A stretch of 64,000 bases of DNA from Tessaracoccus sp. MC1679 (GCF_014164775.1 NZ_JACJGB010000006.1:1-64000); one strand, 5' to 3'; positions 1-9,454 are shown, counted from the stretch's first letter. Numbers and translations: made by a program. Notes: generated by a model from the sequence alone, not told the origin.

Positions 1-129
1 AGCCACCAACCAGACCAGCAGTCGACAACGGGACTCTGGACAACGGCCGCCCGGACATCGACTCACGGCTCACCGCACCCGACCATGAGATTCGCACGAA
101 GGTGGTAGTCACGACCCTTCGAGACGGGC
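1..129. other. left-edge sequence, no supported gene
   Basis: No gene can be supported here. One plus-strand frame is open from the window edge and runs without a stop into the tandem array as far as position 833. The approximately 30 residues before the array (ending EIRTKVV) resemble no family I recognise. It could be the tail of an upstream gene extended by the repeats, or chance openness in GC-rich DNA. Confidence 0.3.
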
Positions 130-805
130 CTCGCCGCTCCGCGGGCGGCCCTCCTCAGGGACCGAAGGGACGGGACACGCTCCGCGGGCGGCCCTGCTCA
201 GGGAGCGAAAGGGGACGGGCCTCGCCGCTCCGCGGGCGGCCCTCCTCAGGGAGCGGGAGTCGACCTGCCACGCCGCTCCGCGGGCGGCCCTCCTCAGGGA
301 GCGGGAGTCGACCTGCCACGCCGCTCCGCGGGCGGCCCTCCTCAGGGAGCGGGAGTCGACCTGCCACGCCGCTCCGCGGGCGGCCCTCCTCAGGGAGCGG
401 GAGTCGACCTGCCACGCCGCTCCGCGGGCGGCCCTCCTCAGGGAGCGGGAGTCGACCTGCCACGCCGCTCCGCGGGCGGCCCTCCTCAGGGAGCGGGAGT
501 CGACCTGCCACGCCGCTCCGCGGGCGGCCCTCCTCAGGGAGCGGGAGTCGACCTGCCACGCCGCTCCGCGGGCGGCCCTCCTCAGGGAGCGGGAGTCGAC
601 CTGCCACGCCGCTTCCGCGGGCGGCCCTCCTCAGGGAGCGGGAGTCGACCGGCCACGCCGCTTCCGCGGGCGGCCCTCCTCAGGGAGCGGGAGTCGACCG
701 GCCACGCCGCTTCCGCGGGCGGCCCTCCTCAGGGACCGAAAGGGGACGGGCCTCGCCGCTCCGCGGGCGGCCCTCCTCAGGGAGCGAAGGGGACGACCTC
801 GCCGC
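130..805. repeat. 48-bp tandem repeat array (about 14 units)
   Basis: The core TCCGCGGGCGGCCCT recurs at 138, 181, 229, 277, 325, 373, 421, 469, 517, 565, 614, 663, 712 and 760. Eight units from 229 onward are essentially identical with a 48-bp period. Three later units are 49 bp because of an added T, and the outer units are diverged (different GGGACC/GGGAGC junctions). Each unit contains an inverted repeat: CGCTCC, about 18 nt, then GGAGCG. It also has an inner CCCT/AGGG pair, so each unit can fold as a hairpin. Because 48 is a multiple of three, long open frames exist on both strands, but the 49-bp units break them and the coding look is an artefact. There are no spacers, so this is not a CRISPR. 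It lies just downstream of the minus-strand gene that ends at 843. Confidence 0.9.
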
Positions 806-842
806 CAGAACCAGGACCCCAAGGAACCAATGAGGATGCCCC

Positions 843-3272
843 CTAGCCGCCAGGGGTGTCCTCTGCGGCGAGGACCAGACCGTGGTCGCCGTCGACGGTG
901 ACCCGCCGACCCGTTGCCAGCGTCGAGGTGCCGTCACCGACCCCCAGCACCGCAGGGAGGCCGTACTCGCGGGCGACGATGGCAGCGTGCGACGCGGGAC
1001 CGCCGTGATCCACCACGACGGCGGCCGCCACCGCGAACAGTGGCGTCCAGGACGGGTTCGTCGCGGGGCACACCAGCACCTCGCCGGGGCGAAGGGTGGG
1101 GAACTCGCTCTGGTTCCTGATGACCCGGACCGCGCCAGTCGCGAGGCCCCCGCCCCCGGGCATGCCCGCAGCGAGGGCCTCACCCGAGGGGCGGCGTGGA
1201 TACAGCGTCGACGACGCGATGAGGGGGGCGCCGGAGAGTGCCGCGGCAGCGCGTTTCCTCCGCGCGATGGCGTCCCGCAGACTGCCGTCGACGGGGTGAT
1301 TCGCGGGATCGGGCAGCCGGTCGACCTCGCTCCACACGAGGAACCAGGCGTCCTCCGGCTCGTCGATCGCTCCCTGGAGGGCCATGCGACGACCCATCTC
1401 GAGCACCGCGCGGCGGACCGCGGGCATGGTGCGGACCAGCTCGAAGTGTGTGTCCTCGCGCAGCCCGATCCCCTCGCGGGCGTCGCTCAGCAACGAGCGG
1501 AGCGGGCGGCCGAGCCGGAGTCGGCGCACCCGGGGAAGCTCGAGGACCGCGCTCGCTCCGCTGCCCTCGTCCCTCGACTCACCGGCCGGCTGCCTGGCCA
1601 GCACCTGAACCAGGCCGAGGACCGTCGACGGCGAGTCTCCCCACGACGGATCCATCGGGAGGAGGATGCTCCCCGTCTCGCGGTGCCCGAAGCCGGCCAT
1701 CAGCGCGTCGAGGCCTGTGCGGAACTCGCCATCGCGGGGCAGCGCCTCGACGACGGGGACGAGCTCGGCTGGCGAGAGTGCGGAGAAGTCGCGGGCCAGC
1801 GCTGCGTTCGACCGCACGATCTCGGCGAGGGCCTCCAGCGCGGCGTTGGCGCGCATCGTGTCGGTGGTGGCGCCGAGCGCCGCGGTCATCGCGCCCTCCG
1901 GGGCACCCAGGCGCGGGAGGATCAGACTGAGCACCGCGAGGGCCCGCCCACCCGCGGGGAGGTAGCGGCCGCGGAGCTCGGCGAGCTCGACAGCGAGAAC
2001 CGAGGCCCGGTGCGGGATGGCGGTCAGCTCCGCCCAGGTCGCCCGCTTGACAGGAAACGCCTGCAGTTCCCTCCCACGGCGAACGATGTCCGGCCATCGA
2101 GGGTCGAGGCGCCAGTCCTTCGCCCGGTGCCGCGCGGCCCGCACGAAGGTGCGGACGAGTCGCGCGGGGGTCCTGCGCGTGGGGCGCGGGCTCGGCGGGA
2201 CCAACTCTCTGAGGACGCCGTCGTTCGCCAGCAGGGCGTCGGCCACGCCCATCCTGACTCCGACGATTGCGTCGGTGAGGCGCTCCAGGTGCGGGAAGAC
2301 AACCGGCTCGATCCAGGCCGTCAACTCCATCGGCAGGGGGCGGCGGGGCAACAGCTCGAGTACCACCGGCCCGGTCAACCGCTGCACGCGGCTGAGCCGG
2401 ATCGGCGCAGGCGGCAACGCCGTCATGGGGCGCGACTGAGTGAGAAGGATCGCGTCGCCTGCCAGGGCCCACTCGATGTCCTGCGGGGCGCCGAAGTGCC
2501 CGGCCGCCCGTCGGCCCTGCTCCGCCAGGCGGCGCAGGATGGCGTCCGGCAACTCGTGGACGCCCCTGTCTCCCCGCGCCGTCGTCGTCCCGCCACCCGC
2601 GGCCGGGAGCACGACCGACTCCCGGTGGCCGATCCGCCGGTCGACGACCGCTCCGTCCGGGCCCACCACCGCGTGGTCCGGAGTCACCGCGCCCGACACC
2701 ACAGACTCCCCCAACCCCGGGTTGGACTCGACGACGACCCGGTCCCGCGCCCCCGTCACCGGGTGCGCGGTGAACATCACCCCAGCCCACTCCGCGTCGA
2801 CCATGGTCTGCACCACCACCGCCATCGCGACGGCGTCGTCGGGGATACCGAGCCGGGAGCGATAGGAGATCGCCCGGTCGGTCCACAGTGACGCCCAACA
2901 GCCGCGCACCCCGGCTACCACCGCATCGGCCCCGATCACATTGAGAAACGAATCCTGCTGCCCGGCAAAGGTGGCCCCCGGCAGGTCCTCCGCCGTCGCG
3001 CTGGACCGCACAGCCACAGGGCCCTCCCCCAGGCTTCGGTACGCCTCCCGGATGGCCGTCTCCACTGCATCCGGTATGGGTGCCGCGGCGATCGCCGCCC
3101 TCGTCGGCTGAAGCGGGCCGACGGCGAGCTGGTACGCGTCGGTGGTGACCACGAACCCGGGCGGGACGTCGAACCCGGCGCCGATCAACTCACCGAGGTT
3201 GGCGGCCTTGCCACCTGCCAGAGCGAGGTCGTCGCGTGTGAGGTCCGATAGCGGACGGCAGAGGCGCACCAT
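843..3272 (-). CDS. PEP synthase/rifampin phosphotransferase-like protein
   Basis: 809 residues. An N-terminal PEP/pyruvate-binding ATP-grasp domain (about residues 1-290, with GGKAANLGEL and VAVRSSATAEDLP) is followed by a long middle region and a C-terminal swivelling PEP-utiliser domain. The phosphorylatable histidine is in GGPASHAAIVARE, near residue 762. This order, with the histidine domain last and no TIM barrel, matches rifampin phosphotransferases and related antibiotic or metabolite phosphotransferases, rather than PPDK or PEP synthase. The family uses ATP to phosphorylate the histidine with beta-phosphate transfer to a substrate. The real substrate here cannot be read from sequence, so resistance is only a possibility. 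It is a monocistronic minus-strand gene with ATG at 3272. The 48-bp repeat array follows its stop. Confidence 0.75.
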   Translation of the reverse strand: MVRLCRPLSDLTRDDLALAGGKAANLGELIGAGFDVPPGFVVTTDAYQLAVGPLQPTRAAIAAAPIPDAVETAIREAYRSLGEGPVAVRSSATAEDLPGATFAGQQDSFLNVIGADAVVAGVRGCWASLWTDRAISYRSRLGIPDDAVAMAVVVQTMVDAEWAGVMFTAHPVTGARDRVVVESNPGLGESVVSGAVTPDHAVVGPDGAVVDRRIGHRESVVLPAAGGGTTTARGDRGVHELPDAILRRLAEQGRRAAGHFGAPQDIEWALAGDAILLTQSRPMTALPPAPIRLSRVQRLTGPVVLELLPRRPLPMELTAWIEPVVFPHLERLTDAIVGVRMGVADALLANDGVLRELVPPSPRPTRRTPARLVRTFVRAARHRAKDWRLDPRWPDIVRRGRELQAFPVKRATWAELTAIPHRASVLAVELAELRGRYLPAGGRALAVLSLILPRLGAPEGAMTAALGATTDTMRANAALEALAEIVRSNAALARDFSALSPAELVPVVEALPRDGEFRTGLDALMAGFGHRETGSILLPMDPSWGDSPSTVLGLVQVLARQPAGESRDEGSGASAVLELPRVRRLRLGRPLRSLLSDAREGIGLREDTHFELVRTMPAVRRAVLEMGRRMALQGAIDEPEDAWFLVWSEVDRLPDPANHPVDGSLRDAIARRKRAAAALSGAPLIASSTLYPRRPSGEALAAGMPGGGGLATGAVRVIRNQSEFPTLRPGEVLVCPATNPSWTPLFAVAAAVVVDHGGPASHAAIVAREYGLPAVLGVGDGTSTLATGRRVTVDGDHGLVLAAEDTPGG

Positions 3273-3357
3273 GGGGCCACGCTACCCCCGGCTGGGCGCG
3301 GCCCGTCGGCTTCGGGAGTCACAGACATCTGCCGGCGCTGAGGGGCAGAATGACGGC

Positions 3358-3924
3358 ATGGACATCAAGGAGATCCTGCTCAACCACCTCCGATCCTCCC
3401 GAGAGGCGCTCCTGTGGAAGACCGAGGGTCTGAGCGAACGCGAGCTCAGACTCCCCCGCACCGTCACCGGGACCAACCTGCTGGGGCTGGTCAAGCACTG
3501 CGCCTTCGTGGAGCACGGATACTTCATCGACTGCTTCGCCAGGACCTCCCCCATCGTGATCCCGGCACTGGACTACGGCGCCGACCCCAATGCCGATTTC
3601 TACGCCACACGCGACGAGCGGGCCGTGGACCTCGTCCGGCAGTACCGCGAGGTGGGCCAGGTGGTGGACAGCGCCATCGAAGAGATGCCCCTGGAGACGC
3701 CTGGCCGCGTCGCCTGGTGGGGCGAGAGGGGCGAGACCACGCTGGCCAGGATCCTCGTTCACGTTCTCAACGACATCACCCGGCACGCGGGGCAGGCCGA
3801 CATCATCCGGGAGGGGATCGACGGGGCCGCCGGACTACTCAGCGGCAACACGAACCTGTGGGTACCGGCCGAAGGGTGGGCGGCCCACCGCACGATGCTG
3901 ACCCGGCTCGCGGACGAGGCGTGA
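3358..3924 (+). CDS. DinB-fold DUF664 family protein
   Basis: 188 residues from the ATG at 3358 (MDIKEILLNHL). An upstream in-frame extension runs through the divergent promoter region and is unlikely. The protein is a single four-helix-bundle domain of the DinB/DUF664 type. Candidate metal-binding histidines are in KHCAFVEHGYF and in NDITRHAGQADIIRE. Known relatives are metalloproteins linked to mycothiol- or bacillithiol-dependent transferases, and many are stress-induced, but the reaction is unknown here. It is transcribed divergently from the phosphotransferase gene, with 85 bp between starts, so the two may share control. It converges with the MFS gene, 10 bp between stops. Confidence 0.8.
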   Translation: MDIKEILLNHLRSSREALLWKTEGLSERELRLPRTVTGTNLLGLVKHCAFVEHGYFIDCFARTSPIVIPALDYGADPNADFYATRDERAVDLVRQYREVGQVVDSAIEEMPLETPGRVAWWGERGETTLARILVHVLNDITRHAGQADIIREGIDGAAGLLSGNTNLWVPAEGWAAHRTMLTRLADEA

Positions 3925-3934
3925 CCGAGGCTGC

Positions 3935-5365
3935 TCAGTGAGCCGCGGCGACCAGGTTCTCCACGTCGGCAGGCTTCCTGAGGAACAGCCCCGCGACAAC
4001 GGCGGCGGTCCAGATGGCTCCGGCCGCCATGAAGGCCCACCGGGCACCCACCAGCAGGGCCTCGGCCTCTGAGGCGGCCGTCGGGGCGGCCGCCGCCGAC
4101 TGGATGGCGAAGATCGTGACGAAGATGGCCGTGCCCGTGGCGCCCGCGACCTGCTGCACCGTGCCCACGACGGCGGACCCATGGGAGTACAGGTGCCGCG
4201 GCAGCGAGCCCAGCGCCACGGTGAACAGCGGGGTGAACATCGACGCGAACCCCACGCTCATCACCACGTGGCCGAGCATGATCGCCCACCACGGGGTGGC
4301 CAGGCTGATCGTGGAGTAGAACACGAACACGCCCATCACGACGACGCTCGCCGGCACCACGAGAGCCCTCGGCCCGACCCGGTCGTAGAGCCGGCCGACC
4401 ACCGGCGACAGGAGCCCCATCGCGATTCCGCCCGGCAGCAGCATCAACCCGACCTGCAGAGGCTCAAGCCCGAACGCCCGCTGGAGCAGGAGCGGCAGCA
4501 TGATGATGGTCCCGAACAGCGCCATCATCGCGATCGCCATCATCACCACCGCCACCGTGAAGGTGGCGTAGGTGAAGGTCCGCAGGTCCAGCAGCGCCGC
4601 GCCGCGGGCCTGGAGCGCGGACTGTCGCGCCACGAAGGCCGCGAGGCCCGCGACGCCGATCCCGATGGCCAGCAGGGGCACCCAGAACTCCACCTCGTCG
4701 GACCCGACCAGGCTCAGCCCGTAGACCAGAGGGCCGAACCCCAGCAGGGTGAGCGGCACCGAGACGAGATCCAGGGGCGTGTCCTTCGTCTCCCCCACGT
4801 TGGTCAATCGGCGGGAGCCGAGCCACAGCATGAGGAGCGCGATCGGGAGCACGACCCAGAAGATCCCGCGCCACGACGCCACCTGAAGGATCACGCCGGA
4901 CAGGGTGGGGCCGACGGCGGGGGCCACCGAGATCACCATCGAGACGTTGCCCATCACCCGGCCGCGATGCTCCCGGGTGACGAGTTGCATGATGGTGGTC
5001 ATCAGCAGCGGCATCATAATGGCGGTGCCGGTGGCCTGGATCACGCGCCCCAGCACCAGGAACCCGAAGCTCGGCGCGACCGCGCATGCCAGTGTCCCGA
5101 GGCTGAACAGGCTCAGGGCGAGGACGAACACGCGGCGCGTCGGCAGCCGGTCCAGCAGCCAGCCGGTCACCGGGATGACGACGGCCATGGTCAACATGAA
5201 CGCGGTGGTGAGCCACTGGGCGGAGCGCTCGGTGATGCCGAGATCGGACATGATCGAACTCAGGGCGACGTTCATGGTGGTCTCGTTCAGGATCACGACG
5301 AACGCGGCGACCAGGAGGATGGGGATGACCCTGCGGTCGGTGGGCCGAGGCATATCGGTGGACAT
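3935..5365 (-). CDS. MFS multidrug exporter, DHA2 (EmrB/QacA) type
   Basis: About 476 residues from ATG 5365 (MSTDMPRPTDRR). A further upstream start would add 14 residues without a better ribosome-binding site. Repeated hydrophobic segments run through the whole protein. The antiporter motif C is recognisable in VAPAVGPTLSG, about one third in, and the first loop has the GWLLDRLPTRR form of MFS motif A. Known relatives are proton-coupled drug or metabolite exporters with 14 membrane spans. No TetR or MarR regulator is adjacent, so the substrate is not indicated. The next gene upstream ends 55 bp away on the same strand. Confidence 0.85.
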   Translation of the reverse strand: MSTDMPRPTDRRVIPILLVAAFVVILNETTMNVALSSIMSDLGITERSAQWLTTAFMLTMAVVIPVTGWLLDRLPTRRVFVLALSLFSLGTLACAVAPSFGFLVLGRVIQATGTAIMMPLLMTTIMQLVTREHRGRVMGNVSMVISVAPAVGPTLSGVILQVASWRGIFWVVLPIALLMLWLGSRRLTNVGETKDTPLDLVSVPLTLLGFGPLVYGLSLVGSDEVEFWVPLLAIGIGVAGLAAFVARQSALQARGAALLDLRTFTYATFTVAVVMMAIAMMALFGTIIMLPLLLQRAFGLEPLQVGLMLLPGGIAMGLLSPVVGRLYDRVGPRALVVPASVVVMGVFVFYSTISLATPWWAIMLGHVVMSVGFASMFTPLFTVALGSLPRHLYSHGSAVVGTVQQVAGATGTAIFVTIFAIQSAAAAPTAASEAEALLVGARWAFMAAGAIWTAAVVAGLFLRKPADVENLVAAAH

Positions 5366-5419
5366 GGGAGAGTCCCTTCGTGGCGGTCGGAGTGCGTCCC
5401 GCCACACTGCAGCGGTTCG

Positions 5420-6745
5420 CTAGCGGCGGTACCGCAGCGGGTTGGGACAGCCCGGCGCCTCGGAACCGATCGCCAGGCCCGGGGCAATGAGCCCGCGCCC
5501 GCGCAGATCGAGGAGAGCGCTGACCACCCGATCACGCAGCGTAGCCGGTGCGATGGTGTTGAGGTAGACCTTCGTGGCCCCCTCGAACCCGGCCAGCGTC
5601 GAGATGCGCCACTTCAGCATCACCCGCCACGGCATCGGGAGGGTGACGTCGATCGGGCGGTAGTGCCATTCCTCGTTGCAGGGGATGGCCGACCCTGTGG
5701 CGGCGTGCATGGCGTGGATCATGTCCGACATCCCCCGCACCTCGTCGTCGCGCTGCTCCCACGGGTCGGAGGCCTCGCTGGTGGAGTGGATCTCGATGGT
5801 GGGATACCGATGCCCGAATCCCGCGAAGGCGACGGCATAGCCGCTCTCGGCGATGACGAGGTTGCGGCGAGCCGCGTAGTTGGGGCCGGCCTCGTTGAAG
5901 AGGTTCGCGTTGCCCCTCAGCCGGGCAAGGGTGGCCTCGTGGTGCGCGCCCCTCTCATCGATGGTCACGAGTTGTTTGTGCAGGTGGTCGAACGAGGCGC
6001 CCGCGGGCTTCAACCAGTTCTGGAACACGGCCACGTAGCGCGCGTACCGGTTGATCTCGTAGGCCATCCGGGCCGACTCGATCGTGTAGGCGACGAATCG
6101 GGCGTGCTCGTCCGGGGTGAGGGTCCCGGACGAGGCGAGCTGGGAGTCGTCGGTGGCACCGTCGACGAAGTGGCGACGGGCCACGATGAGGTCGTGGCCG
6201 CCGCCGAAGAACCCGGAGGCGCGGCCGATCCTCTCCTCCTCGGGGAGGGCCGCGATCTCGGCGTCGGTCATCCCGGAGGCGCGCAGCTTGGCGCCGATGA
6301 CGCTGAGGACGTGAGCCTTGCCCTCGGCTGAGGCAAGGTACGCGTCGCGGCGCAGGCGCACCCGGTCCGGCAGCTCGAACCCGTAGTTCTGATGCCAGTA
6401 GTCGAAGCTCAGGATCTCGAACAGGTTGGGGACGCGCCGGAACTCAGCGACGGTGGCGAAGAGGTCCTCCGCGGGGTTCCGGTAGATCGTCTTCCAGCCA
6501 CGCTCCCCCAGGATCACGCGGGACTTCTCCGGCGGAGTCTCCAGGTAACGCTCCTCGCAGAACGGGCAGTGCCGGCCGTGCAGCCCGGGATCCACCGGCC
6601 GCGGTTCGTGGACGGGAAGGCCGAGCGGGCGGTTGGCCCGCCCCGCGACCGTCCACACCTCGGTGCCGGTGAGGGGATTGATCTGCTTGACGGTGCCATC
6701 GCGCAGCACAGTGACGTAATCCGGCTCCCGGGCGAAGGGCTGCAT
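5420..6745 (-). CDS. DUF4921 family GalT/HIT-like protein
   Basis: 441 residues. It shows the hallmarks of the galactose-1-phosphate uridylyltransferase/HIT superfamily: a zinc-knuckle-like CPFCEER near residue 60, and a histidine motif FDHLHKQLV in the middle, corresponding to the HxHxQ active site that carries the nucleotidyl-histidine intermediate. A second histidine-rich stretch, GHRYPTIEIHS, follows. Length and sequence style fit the actinobacterial DUF4921 group, which has no assigned reaction that I know of. Nucleotidyl transfer to a sugar phosphate is a family-level inference. It stands alone, with no sugar genes beside it. Confidence 0.7.
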   Translation of the reverse strand: MQPFAREPDYVTVLRDGTVKQINPLTGTEVWTVAGRANRPLGLPVHEPRPVDPGLHGRHCPFCEERYLETPPEKSRVILGERGWKTIYRNPAEDLFATVAEFRRVPNLFEILSFDYWHQNYGFELPDRVRLRRDAYLASAEGKAHVLSVIGAKLRASGMTDAEIAALPEEERIGRASGFFGGGHDLIVARRHFVDGATDDSQLASSGTLTPDEHARFVAYTIESARMAYEINRYARYVAVFQNWLKPAGASFDHLHKQLVTIDERGAHHEATLARLRGNANLFNEAGPNYAARRNLVIAESGYAVAFAGFGHRYPTIEIHSTSEASDPWEQRDDEVRGMSDMIHAMHAATGSAIPCNEEWHYRPIDVTLPMPWRVMLKWRISTLAGFEGATKVYLNTIAPATLRDRVVSALLDLRGRGLIAPGLAIGSEAPGCPNPLRYRR

Positions 6746-6875
6746 CCCCCGACGATAGTGCGCAGTGGCGGGCTGCGGAGGCTTGCTCGGCAGCTCCTAC
6801 TGTTCGTCGAGCGAGGAGAACGCGGCGAGGCGCCGCTGGGGCGCCGTCAATCGCAGCGAATTCTGGCGCAGGACA

Positions 6876-7802
6876 CTAGAACAGGAGCGGGTCGATGGCC
6901 ACCGCGAGGAACAGCAGGGCCAGATAGGTGTTGCTCCAGTGGAACAGCCGCATTGCCTTGAGCTGGGGCCCCTCGGCGCCCGCCCTGGCTCTACGCCACA
7001 GCGCCACGGCCTCGGCGAGGAACACCGCGCCCAGCACGCCCGCGACAATCGGGTACAGCGGCCCGGTGGGGGTGACGGGCCACAGCAGCAGCGACACCAC
7101 GACGGTGGCCAGCGTGTACCAGAAGATCTGAGCGGCGACCCGCGGCGGGGTCGACACCACCGGCAGCATCGGCACCCCGGCTGCCGCATAGTCCTCGCGG
7201 TAACGGAAGGCCAGCGCCCACGTGTGCGGTGGCGTCCAGAGGAAGACGACGGCGAACAGGATCAGCGGCGGCCAGGCGACGCTGCCCGTCACAGCTGTCC
7301 AGCCGATGAGCGGCGGGAAGCAGCCCGCGATGCCGCCCCACACGATGTTCTGCCAGGTGCGGCGCTTGAGCCACATGGTGTAGACGAACACGTAGAACGC
7401 GTTCGCGGTGAGCGCCAGGACGGCGGAGAGCCAGTTGGCGCCGAATCCGAGCACGAGCGTGGCAAGGACTCCGAGCACGACACCGAAGACCAGCGCGTTG
7501 CGCGTGGAGACCTGGTGTCGCGGGACGGGTCGGCGGCGGGTGCGCCGCATCACCTCGTCGATGTCCGCGTCGATCACGCAATTGAAGGTGTTGGCCGACG
7601 CCGCGGCGAACAGCCCGCCGATCATGACCACCACGATCAGCTCCCACGGCGGCAGCCCGCCGGCCGCCAGGAACATCGCCGGAGCGGTGGTGACGAGCAG
7701 CAGTTCGATGATGCGCGGCTTGGTCAGGGCAACATACGCCTTGACCACATCCCAGAAGCGGGCCCCCGAGGACGCAGCGACAGAGCCGACCGCCACATGC
7801 AC
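6876..7802 (-). CDS. ctaB: protoheme IX farnesyltransferase (heme O synthase)
   Basis: 308 residues, UbiA-type prenyltransferase with about nine hydrophobic segments. The first aspartate motif is [18 protein letters not shown], with RRPVP following, and the second loop holds [17 protein letters not shown], both characteristic of CtaB/COX10. It transfers farnesyl to protoheme in the membrane, giving heme O for an aa3-type oxidase, so the organism should have a heme-copper oxidase. The gene diverges from zwf with 111 bp between starts. In many actinobacteria ctaB sits next to tkt-tal-zwf; tkt and tal are not here. Confidence 0.93.
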   Translation of the reverse strand: MHVAVGSVAASSGARFWDVVKAYVALTKPRIIELLLVTTAPAMFLAAGGLPPWELIVVVMIGGLFAAASANTFNCVIDADIDEVMRRTRRRPVPRHQVSTRNALVFGVVLGVLATLVLGFGANWLSAVLALTANAFYVFVYTMWLKRRTWQNIVWGGIAGCFPPLIGWTAVTGSVAWPPLILFAVVFLWTPPHTWALAFRYREDYAAAGVPMLPVVSTPPRVAAQIFWYTLATVVVSLLLWPVTPTGPLYPIVAGVLGAVFLAEAVALWRRARAGAEGPQLKAMRLFHWSNTYLALLFLAVAIDPLLF

Positions 7803-7913
7803 CTCATTCCCTCACCTTCGCTCCCGGCAGTCTATCTCGCCCGATGGGGGGCACCCAAAGCGCGGCGCGGGATCCGTTCCCCCGCTGCCCTCGCAGGGAT
7901 AGGGTTGGCGACG

Positions 7914-9443
7914 ATGAACAGCTACGAGAACCCACTGCGCGATCCGCAGGACCGACGGCTCCCCCGGATCGCCGGGCCCTGCGTCCTCGTCATCTTCGGG
8001 GTGACCGGGGACCTGTCCCGCAAGAAGCTGATGCCGGCCGTCTACGATCTTGCCAATCGCGGCATGCTTCCCCCCGGCTTCGGCCTGGTGGGATTCGCGC
8101 GCCGGGACTGGGCGGACCAGGACTTTGCGCAGGTCGTCCACGATGCGGTGAAGGAGAACGCGCGCACACCCTTCCGGGAGGAGGTGTGGGAGCAGCTCCT
8201 GGAAGGCATCCGGTTCGTCTCCGGCACGTTCGACGACGACGAGTCGTTCGAGCGGCTGCGCGGCACCATCCGGGAGCTGGACACTGCCCGCGGCACCGGC
8301 GGAAACCACGCGTTCTACCTGTCCATCCCCCCGTCGAGCTTCGAGCAGGTGATGACGCAGCTGCGGCGCCACGGCATGACCGAGCGCTCCGAAGGCAACT
8401 GGAACCGGGTGGTCATCGAGAAGCCGTTCGGCCACAACCTGGCCTCGGCGCGCGAGCTCGACGACGTGGTCTCAGCGCTGTTTCAACCCCATGAGGTGTT
8501 CCGCATCGATCACTACCTGGGGAAGGAGACGGTGCAGAACATGCTGGCGCTGCGCTTCGCCAACCAGATGTTCGAGCCGATCTGGAACAACCACTACGTC
8601 AGCCACGTCGAGATCACGATGGCCGAGGACATCGGCATCGGTGGCCGCGCCGGCTACTTCGACGGGATCGGCATCGCCCGCGACGTCATCCAGAACCACC
8701 TCCTCCAGCTCCTGGCGCTGACGGCGATGGAGGAGCCCACCTCGTTCGAGGCCAGCCAGCTGCGTGCCGAGAAGCAGAAGGTCCTCGCCGCGGCCCGCGT
8801 CCCCTCGCGATACGACCTGCACACCGCGCGCGGCCAGTACGCCGCCGGATGGCAGGGCGGCAAGCCCGTGATCGGGTACCTGCAGGAGGAGGGCGTGCCG
8901 GAGGGCTCGAAGACGGAGACCTACGCCGCGATGCGCGTGGACATCGACAACCGCCGCTGGGCCGGGGTGCCCTTCTACCTCCGCTCCGCCAAGCGCATGC
9001 CCCGCCGCGTCACGGAGGTGGCGCTGAGCTTCAAGCGGGCACCCCACCTGCCCTTCACCGCCACTGATACCGAGGAGCTCGGAACCAACGCCCTCGTGAT
9101 GCGGATCCAGCCCGACGAGGGGGTCACGCTCCGGTTCGGGGCCAAGGTCCCCGGCACCCAGATGGAGATCCGGGAGGTGTCGATGGACTTCGGCTACGGG
9201 GGGTCGTTCACCGAATCGTCCCCGGAGGCCTACGAGCGGCTCATCCTCGACGTCCTGCTCGGCGACCCGCCGCTGTTCCCGCAGCAGGAGGAGGTGGAGC
9301 TCAGCTGGAGCATCCTGGACCCGGTGATCGAGTACTGGGCCTCCGTCGAGGGTCAACCTGAGCAGTACGCGTCCGGCACCTGGGGCCCCGCCTCCGCATA
9401 CGAGATGCTGGCCCGTGACGGTTTCAACTGGCGTAGGCCCTGA
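7914..9443 (+). CDS. zwf: glucose-6-phosphate dehydrogenase
   Basis: 509 residues from ATG 7914 (MNSYENPLRDPQ). A much longer open frame upstream runs through ctaB and is not real. The NADP-binding motif GVTGDLSRKK lies at residues 29-38, and the active-site motif RIDHYLGKE near residue 197. It catalyses the first oxidative step of the pentose phosphate pathway, glucose 6-phosphate to 6-phosphogluconolactone, giving NADPH. It is first in a tight operon: opcA starts 11 bp downstream and pgl one base after opcA, so enzyme, assembly factor and lactonase are co-expressed. Confidence 0.96.
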   Translation: MNSYENPLRDPQDRRLPRIAGPCVLVIFGVTGDLSRKKLMPAVYDLANRGMLPPGFGLVGFARRDWADQDFAQVVHDAVKENARTPFREEVWEQLLEGIRFVSGTFDDDESFERLRGTIRELDTARGTGGNHAFYLSIPPSSFEQVMTQLRRHGMTERSEGNWNRVVIEKPFGHNLASARELDDVVSALFQPHEVFRIDHYLGKETVQNMLALRFANQMFEPIWNNHYVSHVEITMAEDIGIGGRAGYFDGIGIARDVIQNHLLQLLALTAMEEPTSFEASQLRAEKQKVLAAARVPSRYDLHTARGQYAAGWQGGKPVIGYLQEEGVPEGSKTETYAAMRVDIDNRRWAGVPFYLRSAKRMPRRVTEVALSFKRAPHLPFTATDTEELGTNALVMRIQPDEGVTLRFGAKVPGTQMEIREVSMDFGYGGSFTESSPEAYERLILDVLLGDPPLFPQQEEVELSWSILDPVIEYWASVEGQPEQYASGTWGPASAYEMLARDGFNWRRP

Positions 9444-9454
9444 GGAGGATTGTC

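Noticed and set aside
130-805. CRISPR array
   Set aside because: The units are contiguous with no unique spacers, and no cas genes are present.
102-833. Open frames of 243 (plus) and 150 (minus) residues over the tandem array, rich in RGRPSSGS repeats
   Set aside because: They arise because the 48-bp unit is a multiple of three and GC-rich; the 49-bp units shift the frame, both strands are open, and there is no ribosome-binding site.
882-2891. 669-residue plus-strand frame over the phosphotransferase gene
   Set aside because: Antisense shadow of a GC-rich gene; proline/arginine-rich translation with no motifs.
4181-6331. 716-residue plus-strand frame spanning the MFS and DUF4921 genes
   Set aside because: Antisense shadow; histidine/arginine/glutamine-rich low-complexity translation.
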